Shown here: positions 5,907 through 11,168 of the stretch, piece by piece
Position numbering within the stretch: position 1 is the stretch's first letter
How the letters are laid out: each line of letters opens with the position of its first letter
DNA from: UBA2428 sp002343545
GTDB taxonomy: Bacteria > Bdellovibrionota > UBA2428
Assembly (NCBI GenBank): GCA_937952285.1
Contig: CALFZE010000003.1
Coordinates: forward strand, 1-11,168
Direction: 5' to 3'
DNA length: 11,168 nt
Notes under the pieces: generated by a model
What the model was told of the DNA's origin: nothing
Databases searched by the model: none
The model's input: only the letters and a program-made list of their open reading frames with translations
Program-made: the position numbers and the translations under genes

Positions 5907-7307
5907 ATGAGCAACAAGCAAGATTACGTCGTCGCGGACATCAAGCTCGCGGACTGGGGCCGTCGCGAGATCAAGATCGCCGAGACCGAAATGCCGGGCC
6001 TCATGGCGATCCGCGAGGAATTCGCCGCGAAGCAGCCCCTCAAGGGCGCGCGCATCACGGGTTCGCTCCACATGACGATCCAGACGGCCGTGCTCATCGA
6101 GACGCTCGAGGCGCTCGGCGCCCAAGTGCGCTGGGCTTCGTGCAACATCTTCTCCACCCAAGACCACGCCGCCGCCGCGATCGCCGCGAACGGTACGCCC
6201 GTCTTCGCCGTCAAGGGCGAGTCGCTCAAGGATTACTGGGACTACACCCACAGGATCTTCGAGTGGGGCGAAGGCGTCTACTCGAACATGATCCTCGACG
6301 ACGGCGGCGACGCCACGCTCCTCTTGCACCTGGGCTCGCGTGCCGAGACGGACCTCTCCGTGCTCGAAAAGCCCACTTCTGAGGAAGAAACGATCCTCTA
6401 CGCCTCGATCCGCGAAAAGCTCAAGACTTCGCCCAAGTGGTATTCCACGCGCCTCGCCCAGATCAAAGGCGTGACCGAAGAGACCACCACGGGCGTGCAC
6501 CGCCTCATCCAGATGCACGCGCGCGGCGAGCTCAAGTTCCCCGCCATCAACGTGAACGACTCCGTCACGAAGTCCAAATTCGACAACCTTTACGGTTGCC
6601 GCGAGTCGCTCGTTGACGGCATCAAGCGCGCGACCGACGTCATGATCGCCGGCAAGGTCGCGGTCGTGTGCGGCTACGGCGACGTGGGCAAGGGTTCGGC
6701 GCAGGCGCTGCGCGCGCTCTCGGCGCAAGTGTGGGTGACCGAGATCGATCCCATCTGCGCGCTCCAGGCCGCGATGGAAGGCTACCGTGTCGTCACGATG
6801 GAAGACGCCGCCGCGCAGGCCGACATCTTCGTCACGACGACGGGCAACTTCCACGTCATCACGCACGAGCACATGAAGGCCATGAAGGACCAGGCCATCG
6901 TTTGCAACATCGGTCACTTCGACAACGAGATCGACGTCGCCTCGCTCGAAAAATACAAGTGGGAAGAGATCAAGCCCCAAGTCGACCACGTCATCTTCCC
7001 CGACGGCAAGCGCATCATCTTGCTCGCGAAAGGAAGGCTCGTGAACCTGGGTTGCGGCACGGGTCACCCGAGCTACGTCATGTCGTCCTCCTTCGCGAAC
7101 CAGACGATCGCGCAGATCGAGCTCTTCGCGAACACGGACAAGTACCCGCTCGGCGTGTACACGCTGCCCAAGCATCTCGACGAGAAGGTCGCGCGGCTCC
7201 AGCTCAAGAAACTCAACGCCAAGCTCACCGTGCTGCGCCCGGACCAAGCCAAGTACATCCACGTTCCGGTCGAGGGGCCGTACAAAGCGGATACTTACCG
7301 CTACTAA
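5907..7307 (+). CDS. ahcY: Adenosylhomocysteinase (S-adenosylhomocysteine hydrolase)
   Basis: This 466-residue cytosolic NAD-dependent enzyme hydrolyses SAH to adenosine and homocysteine, relieving product inhibition of methyltransferases. Visible features are the substrate-domain GSLHMT (52-57, His55), CNIFSTQDHAAA (79-90), EETTTG (191-196), and SVTKSKFDN (219-227) with Lys222, Asp226 and Asn227. The Rossmann motif GYGDVGKG is at 256-263, and NIGHFDNEID (334-343) is also present. The C-terminal tail GPYKADTYRY carries Lys460 and Tyr464, which reach the neighbouring subunit's cofactor in known structures. The ~40-residue insert of bacterial enzymes is present (about 143-180). The frame is open upstream to 5823, but that stretch is the riboswitch, and homology starts at ATG 5907. 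GAGAGG (5889-5894) is a somewhat distant Shine-Dalgarno (12 nt). It is regulated by the SAH riboswitch and probably co-transcribed with the DoxX-like gene. Confidence 0.98.
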   Translation: MSNKQDYVVADIKLADWGRREIKIAETEMPGLMAIREEFAAKQPLKGARITGSLHMTIQTAVLIETLEALGAQVRWASCNIFSTQDHAAAAIAANGTPVFAVKGESLKDYWDYTHRIFEWGEGVYSNMILDDGGDATLLLHLGSRAETDLSVLEKPTSEEETILYASIREKLKTSPKWYSTRLAQIKGVTEETTTGVHRLIQMHARGELKFPAINVNDSVTKSKFDNLYGCRESLVDGIKRATDVMIAGKVAVVCGYGDVGKGSAQALRALSAQVWVTEIDPICALQAAMEGYRVVTMEDAAAQADIFVTTTGNFHVITHEHMKAMKDQAIVCNIGHFDNEIDVASLEKYKWEEIKPQVDHVIFPDGKRIILLAKGRLVNLGCGTGHPSYVMSSSFANQTIAQIELFANTDKYPLGVYTLPKHLDEKVARLQLKKLNAKLTVLRPDQAKYIHVPVEGPYKADTYRY

Positions 7308-7331
7308 GAAAGCACGCGCCAGGGATGGCAC

Positions 7332-7730
7332 ATGCGTCAGAACGAAATTTCCAAGCGGTCGATTTGGATCGGGCGAGTCCTCGGCGGACTCGCCGTTCTC
7401 TTCTTGCTCTTCGACGGGGGCATGAAGTTCTTCATGGATAAGCTCCCGCCCGAAGCGCTCGAAGCGGGCGCGGCGCTGCAGTGGCCGATCGAGCGCATGC
7501 CGACGGTCGGCGCGATCCTGCTCGTTTGTTTGGTGCTTCACGTCGTGCCGCGCACGGCGCTCGTGGGCGCGGTCCTCTTGACCGGCTACCTCGGCGGCGC
7601 CGTGGCGAGCCACGTGCGGGTGGCGAACCCGCTCTTCAGCCACACGCTCTTCCCCATCTACGTGGGAATCCTCGTGTGGCTCGGGCTCTACCTGCGCGAC
7701 GCTCGCCTGCGTACGGCGCTTCGCGAGTAG
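7332..7730 (+). CDS. DoxX-like small integral membrane protein
   Basis: This encodes 132 residues with four predicted membrane helices (about 11-30, 57-73, 75-93 and 104-122). The DoxX-like block GYLGGAVASHVRV followed by PLFSHTLFPIYVG (85-112) is characteristic. A conserved-looking FDGGMKF lies at the end of helix 1 (27-33). DoxX-like proteins are small membrane proteins, some linked to redox or quinone chemistry, but most have no assigned reaction. A good Shine-Dalgarno (AGGGA, 7321-7325) lies 6 nt before the ATG. The gene begins 24 nt after the ahcY stop with no terminator between, so it should be covered by the SAH-regulated transcript. It converges on the S10 peptidase gene, with three bases between the stops. 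Confidence 0.85.
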   Translation: MRQNEISKRSIWIGRVLGGLAVLFLLFDGGMKFFMDKLPPEALEAGAALQWPIERMPTVGAILLVCLVLHVVPRTALVGAVLLTGYLGGAVASHVRVANPLFSHTLFPIYVGILVWLGLYLRDARLRTALRE

Positions 7731-7733
7731 GGT

Positions 7734-9242
7734 CTAAGGCAAGGCCTTCTTCACGAAGGCCGCGATGGACTTCGTGAAGTCCTTGCGCGACTTCTTCCAG
7801 CTGTAGAACATGTGGCCGCCCGCGTGGTGCTCGAGGGTCACGCGCGCGCGATGCTCGGGGCTCAGCTTCATCAGGCTCACCAAGCGATCCGACGCGAAGT
7901 ACGGCGTGATAAGGTCAAAGTACCCGTGCGTGACGAAGACCTGCATGTGGGGGTTGAGGCTCATGCCGTAGCGCAGATCGTCGGTCGCGCCCGTCGGCGG
8001 CTCGAAGGCGTCCTGCTTGCGGTCGGACTGCCAAGCGGAGTTCACCTCGAGGTTCAGCAAGCGGTAGTCGCGGTCGCTCTCGACGCCGATCCACTCGCGC
8101 AGCACCGAGTTGATGCCCGAACAGAAGACGCGGTCGATCGAGAAGAGCGTGGGTTCCGGACCCTGGTAGGAATCCCGGTCGGGGAACGGATCGAAAGCCG
8201 TGATCGAGGTGTCGTAAAGTCCGCAGACCCGTCGCTCGTCGCGGAGTACGTGCCGAACGAAGTCCACGTGCGAGACGCGCGCGTCCTTGCGTCGGACGTA
8301 GTCGAGATCGAGGCCGCTCAGCTCGGCGTAGCGCTTGAACACGCTTTCCTTCTGCTTGTCGGCCATGAGTCCCGCGCCAACGTAGAACTTCGCGAGCTCG
8401 CTCGTCGCGAAGGCCTCCGCGAGCTCGAGCGCTTGCGCGAGCGTCATGGTCTTCTTCGCGAAGAGGCCCTTTTTGTGGTGCCACGCCGAAGCGGCGAAGC
8501 TCGGGAAGACGTCGACCCAGTGGTGCAGGTCGTAGTCGCTGCCGAAGAGCAGGTTGATCTCGAGCGCGGGCGAAATGAGGATCGCGCCGTTCAGCCCGAT
8601 GCCGTAGCTCTCTTGGAGCTTGCGCGCGAGCTTGGCCACGCGAAAGCCGCCGTAGCTCTCGCCCGCGATGAAGGCAGGCGAGGACCAGCGCCCGTACTTC
8701 GAGAGGCAGCGCTGCATGAACTCGCCGAGCGACTCGAGGTCGCGCGTGATCTGGTAGAACTCCTTGTTCTCCTCGGGCTTGGCGTCCTTGTCGGCCGGCT
8801 TCTTGATCGTGCGGCTGAAGCCCGTGCCGATCGGATCGACGAAGATGAGATCCGTGAACGCGAGCCAGGAGTCCTCGTTGTCGACGAGCTGCATGGGCGG
8901 GGGCGGGATGTCGCCGTTGTCCTCGAAGCGAATGCGTTTGGGGCCGAGCGCGCCCACGTGCAGGTAGGCCGAGGCGGCGCCGGGGCCGCCGTTGAAGACG
9001 AAGGTGATCGGGCGCGTGCCGGGCGCGGCGCCCTTGCGCAGGTAGGCCGTGTAGAACATCTCGGCCACCGGTTCCTCGTTCTTGCGCAACACGATCCAAT
9101 CGGATTCCGCGGCGTACTCGCTCGCTTTGGCGCCGCCGCCGCCCCACTTGAAGCTGCGCTTGGCGCCCTTCGGGGGAGCGTGTTCTTTCGGCGTATCTTT
9201 GTCTTCGGTCTTCGCTTGCTTGCTTTTCTCGGGGGTTGCCAT
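7734..9242 (-). CDS. Peptidase S10 family serine carboxypeptidase, apparently cytosolic
   Basis: This 502-residue protein starts at ATG 9242-9240. It has the alpha/beta-hydrolase fold of S10 carboxypeptidases, which remove C-terminal residues from peptides. Visible motifs are the oxyanion-hole NGGPGA (84-89), FVDPIGTGFS (134-143), the nucleophile Ser196 in GESYGG (194-199), Asp443 in THGYFDLITPY (438-448) and His477 in HHAGGHMFY (472-480). The full triad is present. The length is normal for bacterial members. Most S10 enzymes are secreted, but the N-terminus here is a Lys/Glu/Pro-rich tail (residues 1-30) with no signal peptide. No Shine-Dalgarno is seen, and a TAAACT box (minus strand, 9254-9249) lies only 6 nt before the ATG, suggesting a leaderless message. 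Upstream on the same strand is the Cys-rich exported protein. Confidence 0.92.
   Translation of the reverse strand: MATPEKSKQAKTEDKDTPKEHAPPKGAKRSFKWGGGGAKASEYAAESDWIVLRKNEEPVAEMFYTAYLRKGAAPGTRPITFVFNGGPGAASAYLHVGALGPKRIRFEDNGDIPPPPMQLVDNEDSWLAFTDLIFVDPIGTGFSRTIKKPADKDAKPEENKEFYQITRDLESLGEFMQRCLSKYGRWSSPAFIAGESYGGFRVAKLARKLQESYGIGLNGAILISPALEINLLFGSDYDLHHWVDVFPSFAASAWHHKKGLFAKKTMTLAQALELAEAFATSELAKFYVGAGLMADKQKESVFKRYAELSGLDLDYVRRKDARVSHVDFVRHVLRDERRVCGLYDTSITAFDPFPDRDSYQGPEPTLFSIDRVFCSGINSVLREWIGVESDRDYRLLNLEVNSAWQSDRKQDAFEPPTGATDDLRYGMSLNPHMQVFVTHGYFDLITPYFASDRLVSLMKLSPEHRARVTLEHHAGGHMFYSWKKSRKDFTKSIAAFVKKALP
7743..7782. repeat. Overlapping inverted repeats at the convergent DoxX/S10 gene ends
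   Basis: GGCCTTC (7743-7749) pairs with GAAGGCC (7755-7761). CTTCACGAA (7749-7757) pairs with TTCGTGAAG (7771-7779). GGACTTC/GAAGTCC (7767-7782) is a near palindrome. All lie in the last codons of the S10 gene and just past the DoxX stop at 7730. They may form alternative hairpins that help end the rightward transcript, but no T run follows. A coding origin cannot be excluded. Confidence 0.4.
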
Positions 9243-9248
9243 GCCGCG

Positions 9249-9254
9249 AGTTTA
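9249..9254 (-). promoter_or_regulatory. Possible -10 box giving a leaderless S10 peptidase message
   Basis: TAAACT on the minus strand matches four of six -10 positions and lies 6 nt before ATG 9242. No good -35 is seen 16-18 bp upstream, so this is tentative. The absence of any Shine-Dalgarno fits leaderless translation. Confidence 0.3.
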
Positions 9255-9311
9255 ACGGCCGCGTCGCGAAAGCACCACGCGCTTGGCGCGCCGCCGCGAA
9301 GCTTTCTGAGA

Positions 9312-9428
9312 CTAGGGGGCGAGGGGAATGGGGCGTCCGTAACAGTCGAAGCCCGGCGCGCTGCGGAAGGCTCCGTTGGGCCCGTCGCAGCATTCCTGTT
9401 GCAGGGGTTGTCCGTTTGCCGGGTTGTG
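9312..9428 (-). other. In-frame, protein-like extension beyond the UGA stop of the exported protein
   Basis: Reading on in the same frame after TGA 9431-9429 gives 38 codons to TAG 9314-9312. The predicted stretch begins HNPANGQPLQQECCDGPNG and ends FDCYGRPIPLAP, with three cysteines (positions 13, 14 and 29), and it resembles a natural C-terminus of a Cys-rich secreted protein. The stop context is TGA followed by C, known to be leaky. No convincing bacterial SECIS hairpin is visible directly after the UGA; only a 4-bp CCTG/CAGG stem is seen. Options are a recent nonsense mutation or sequencing error, programmed read-through, or chance. Confidence 0.45.
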
Positions 9429-10217
9429 TCAGGTAAAGCGGTGGTTAAAACCGCGCGTCGTGCGTTTGGCGCAAAGGGCGCCCTGCGGCTGGCAATCGTG
9501 GAGCTGCCACGTCACGCCGCCTTGCGGGTCGACGTTCACGAAGAAAGAGGTCTGGGCGTTCTCGTTTACCCGGTGGGTATCCGGATAATCCAGCCCGACG
9601 AGTTGGTTGCCGCCGACCGAGAAGTGCGTGCCCGGCGCCAAGCGGGCCGTCTCTTGGCCGGCCCGGAAGGCTGCCTTCGTATCGGTGAAGACCTCGCAGG
9701 TCACGCCGTCGTAGCAGACCGAGTGGGCGTCGAGCGCCGCCGCGAGAAAGCGCGCGATCGAGAAGGGGGCGCGCGTATCGTGCGCGGAGCCGTGGAAGGC
9801 GCCGTAGGCGTGGATGCTGTCGCAGGAGTAGGGCGCTTGAAAGACGGAATGCCTCGCGTTCGGCGCTTCGCTCACCTTGTAGGTGTAGACGACGTCGCAG
9901 CCCCGACTCGCATCCGAGGCAAAGTCTTGCATCTTTTGCCGACAGGCTTCCGCGCTTCGCGATTCGTTGTTTCGTAGGCACACGCAGCAGCTTGCGACCC
10001 GAGGACGGTTCCGCGGCGCGGCTCCTGTCGTGAGAACGAGCAGCTTGCGCACCCAGCGTTCCTGGAAACGGTAACCGTCCACGCTCTCGGCGGGCATCTG
10101 GTTCCAGTGGGTCGCGTCCGAAACGGGAGGCTCCGCCACGACGGCCGGATCGGCGGACGACGCGGCGGCGACGAAGGCCGCCACGGCGAGCACGAAGCTT
10201 CTGAGGGGCGGGAGCAT
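9429..10217 (-). CDS. Cys-rich exported protein of unknown function, ending at an in-frame UGA
   Basis: ATG 10217-10215 opens 262 codons ending at TGA 9431-9429. Residues 1-22 form a classical Sec signal peptide (basic Arg6, hydrophobic VLAVAAFVAAA, SSA cleavage site). The mature part has ten cysteines (77, 78, 80, 92, 107, 132, 168, 174, 242, 249), including a CCVC cluster, so it is probably disulfide-bonded outside the cytoplasm. No family is recognised. The C-terminal part (THFSVGGNQLVGLDYPDTH, then VTWQLHDCQ) looks beta-rich. The frame continues without another stop for 38 codons beyond the TGA (see 9312-9428), so this product may be truncated by mutation or extended by read-through. There is no evident Shine-Dalgarno. 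A run of eight G (minus strand) lies 23 nt upstream of the start. Confidence 0.7.
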   Translation of the reverse strand: MLPPLRSFVLAVAAFVAAASSADPAVVAEPPVSDATHWNQMPAESVDGYRFQERWVRKLLVLTTGAAPRNRPRVASCCVCLRNNESRSAEACRQKMQDFASDASRGCDVVYTYKVSEAPNARHSVFQAPYSCDSIHAYGAFHGSAHDTRAPFSIARFLAAALDAHSVCYDGVTCEVFTDTKAAFRAGQETARLAPGTHFSVGGNQLVGLDYPDTHRVNENAQTSFFVNVDPQGGVTWQLHDCQPQGALCAKRTTRGFNHRFT

Positions 10218-10239
10218 CGTGTTCGCTATCGGTCTTCCG

Positions 10240-10247
10240 CCCCCCCC
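10240..10247. repeat. Eight-base homopolymer (C on plus, G on minus) upstream of the exported Cys-rich gene
   Basis: An uninterrupted run of eight C lies 23-30 nt upstream of the minus-strand start at 10217, within the 240-bp gap between two divergent exported-protein genes. Such runs can slip and change promoter spacing, but in a high-GC genome a run of this length may be neutral. The rest of the gap (10218-10457) holds small hairpins (10276-10288 and 10413-10430) and no gene that I can support. Confidence 0.5.
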
Positions 10248-10404
10248 GGCCTTAATGAAAACCGGGCCTCAAGGGTCCTTACCAAGGAGAAGATTGCGTT
10301 AAGACGCGCTCCGTTCGGCCGTCCACGGTGCTTTGGCCGCTGCTTGCGCGCGGTCCGCCAGGCTCGCGGCATCAGAAACGCCTGTCGTCGCCATGAAGTC
10401 TTCC

Positions 10405-10430
10405 TATTACCGGCGCGGGCGTTTCCGCGC
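10405..10430 (+). promoter_or_regulatory. Tentative promoter -10 and leader hairpin before the small exported protein
   Basis: TATTAC (10405-10410) matches four of six -10 positions, with a weak CTGTCG (10382-10387) 17 bp upstream. Just after it, GCGCGG (10413-10418) and CCGCGC (10425-10430) form a 6-bp hairpin that would sit at the 5' end of the message. The evidence is weak. Confidence 0.3.
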
Positions 10431-10457
10431 TAATGCTTCGGCGTAGGGAGACGGACG

Positions 10458-10823
10458 ATGACGCAATTAAAGAATAGAAAATGGGCTCTTTGGACCTTCG
10501 CGGCCGGCTTGGCCGTCGCGAGCGCTTCGGCGCGGGCCATCGAAATCAACTCGGTTTCGAGTCCGTCGTGGGTGAACGGCCAGGGCGCCGTCTTGGACAC
10601 CTACGGCAATCTCGCGGCGGCCGTGCGCGCGGCTTGCCCGGGCAAGAAGGGCGTCGCCACGATCAACTGGATCAACATGTCGATCCACACGGGCTCCGAA
10701 GGCATGCGCCGTTGCGGCAAGATCACGCTGGACCCCGCGCTCGACAAGTCCGGCAACGACGCGCTTCTGCTGTGCTACCCGCAGCTCGAAGTGACGGGCG
10801 ACGTGACTTGCCCCGACGCTTGA
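10458..10823 (+). CDS. Small exported four-cysteine protein of unknown function
   Basis: This encodes 121 residues. A Sec signal peptide is clear: basic MTQLKNRK, then a hydrophobic ALWTFAAGLAVASA core and a SARA cleavage site near residue 27. The ~94-residue mature protein has four cysteines (60, 86, 106, 118), enough for two disulfides, and no membrane segment. It is thus likely periplasmic or secreted. No family is recognised. A strong Shine-Dalgarno (AGGGAG, 10445-10450) lies 7 nt before the ATG, fixing the start. It sits between the divergent Cys-rich exported gene and ssrA, and its TGA stop overlaps a possible -35 of the ssrA promoter (TTGACC, 10820-10825). Confidence 0.75.
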   Translation: MTQLKNRKWALWTFAAGLAVASASARAIEINSVSSPSWVNGQGAVLDTYGNLAAAVRAACPGKKGVATINWINMSIHTGSEGMRRCGKITLDPALDKSGNDALLLCYPQLEVTGDVTCPDA

Positions 10824-10827
10824 CCCG

Positions 10828-10861
10828 GAGCGCCCGAGGCAGCAAGCTGAGGGCGTTCTTT
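10828..10861 (+). terminator. Weak candidate terminator between the small exported gene and ssrA
   Basis: GAGCGCCC (10828-10835) can pair with GGGCGTTC (10851-10858) with one G-U, followed by TTT (10859-10861). The loop is long (15 nt) and the T run is short, so termination would be partial at best. The segment also must carry, or lie close to, the ssrA promoter. Confidence 0.35.
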
Positions 10862-10869
10862 GAAAAGTT

Positions 10870-11168
10870 GGGGGCGCCGGGTTTCGACGGGTGCGTCGGG
10901 GCTCAGGTGGCGCGTCGAGTGGGATCCGGTCACTCGTAAAACTCACGGATCAAAACACAAGTGCTAACGACAACGTTGCACTCGCTGCCTAACCTAGTTA
11001 GCTAGCGCGGTCGTCCCGAGCTTCGGTCGTTGAGCCCGGGATCGACTGTTATCAATGACGACTGCTTCGCACGTTTGCGGCTTTGCGTGCGATTAAGACG
11101 AATGAGCCGATCGTGGCGGGACACTGGGGTCCCTGGCAGAAGCTCGCCGCTAAACTAAGCAAGGGAAG
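10870..11168 (+). ncRNA. ssrA: Transfer-messenger RNA (tmRNA), 3' end beyond the window
   Basis: The 5' end has the typical tmRNA acceptor and D-arm start, GGGGGCGCCGGGTTTCGACGGG in two overlapping pieces (GGGGGCGCC at 10870-10878, GGTTTCGACGGG at 10880-10891). The mRNA-like part contains the resume codon and tag (GCT at 10963 through TAA at 10990-10992), preceded by the usual A-rich stretch (AAAACACAAGT). The pseudoknot region follows. The T-arm and the 3' CCA half, which pair with GGGGGCG, are not reached by 11168. With SmpB, tmRNA rescues ribosomes stalled on broken messages and tags the product for proteolysis. The exact 5' end depends on RNase P processing, so position 10870 is estimated from the acceptor stem. 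Confidence 0.96.
10963..10992 (+). other. tmRNA proteolysis-tag reading frame (ANDNVALAA, stop)
   Basis: GCT AAC GAC AAC GTT GCA CTC GCT GCC TAA encodes ANDNVALAA. With the alanine carried by tmRNA, the tag is AANDNVALAA. The C-terminal LAA is the usual signal for ClpXP-type proteases. The tag is one of the shorter ones, and its ANDNV start is like those I recall from Myxococcota and relatives. Confidence 0.93.

Noticed and set aside
5832..7643. Very long minus-strand frame (603 codons) opposite ahcY and the DoxX-like gene
   Set aside because: It is antisense to the certain ahcY gene, with a repetitive Arg/Asp/Val/Glu/His composition typical of high-GC antisense frames.
9361..9431. Selenocysteine insertion at the UGA of the exported protein
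   Set aside because: No convincing bSECIS hairpin lies just downstream, and the protein is exported with no redox family match. It is kept only as a remote option within the UGA finding.
7812..9977. Long plus-strand frame (721 codons) opposite the S10 and exported-protein genes
   Set aside because: The minus strand carries intact S10 catalytic motifs. The plus frame is low-complexity (Arg, Ala, Val, Glu) and spans two genes and a gap.
1..11168. Mobile elements, CRISPR arrays, tRNA or rRNA genes, prophage or defence islands
   Set aside because: I saw no transposase or integrase motifs, terminal repeats, spaced repeats, or tRNA/rRNA sequences other than tmRNA. The RapA-like SNF2 gene alone does not make a defence system.

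Overview
The window is a dense, high-GC bacterial chromosomal segment with housekeeping character. I see no mobile element, phage gene or CRISPR array. It is most likely from a Gram-negative proteobacterium in the broad sense. The evidence is an S-adenosylhomocysteine (SAH) riboswitch in front of ahcY, a RapA-type SNF2 protein, two proteins with signal peptides, and a tmRNA whose tag (ANDNVALAA) resembles those I remember from Myxococcota/Bdellovibrionota. That placement is an inference with low confidence.

Layout. Positions 1-416 (minus) hold the N-terminal third of an RhlE-like DEAD-box RNA helicase cut by the window edge. A short divergent promoter region leads rightward into tpx (518-1012), an unnamed 140-residue protein (1030-1452), an HTTM-family membrane protein (1449-2237) and a compact RapA/HepA-like SNF2 ATPase (2234-4387). 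The last three genes overlap by ATGA/GTGA junctions and so form a translationally coupled unit. A strong terminator-like hairpin for tpx lies inside the beginning of the 140-residue gene. A small minus-strand gene (4392-4565) converges on the SNF2 gene.

A minus-strand DUF4862 TIM-barrel gene (4776-5750) is divergent from ahcY (5907-7307). The ahcY leader contains a clear SAH riboswitch (about 5781-5850) followed by an intrinsic terminator. A DoxX-like membrane protein (7332-7730) follows ahcY with a 24-nt gap. It converges with a cytosolic-looking S10 serine carboxypeptidase (7734-9242, minus). Upstream of that, on the same strand, is a Cys-rich exported protein (9429-10217). An in-frame UGA ends this protein, but the frame continues as a protein-like, Cys-containing 38-codon extension to 9312. 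A small exported four-cysteine protein (10458-10823, plus) comes next, and the window ends inside the tmRNA gene ssrA (from about 10870).

How the genes work together. AhcY removes SAH, the product of SAM-dependent methylation, and the riboswitch links its expression to SAH. Tpx is a thiol peroxidase, RapA-like proteins recycle RNA polymerase, and tmRNA rescues stalled ribosomes. Several genes (tpx, DUF4862, the S10 peptidase) have -10-like boxes very close to the start codon and no Shine-Dalgarno, which suggests leaderless or nearly leaderless messages. I did not find a clear multi-gene novel system. The best leads are the in-frame UGA, the riboswitch's alternative pairings, the HTTM partner gene with the embedded terminator, and a perfect 15-bp hairpin at the end of the SNF2 gene.
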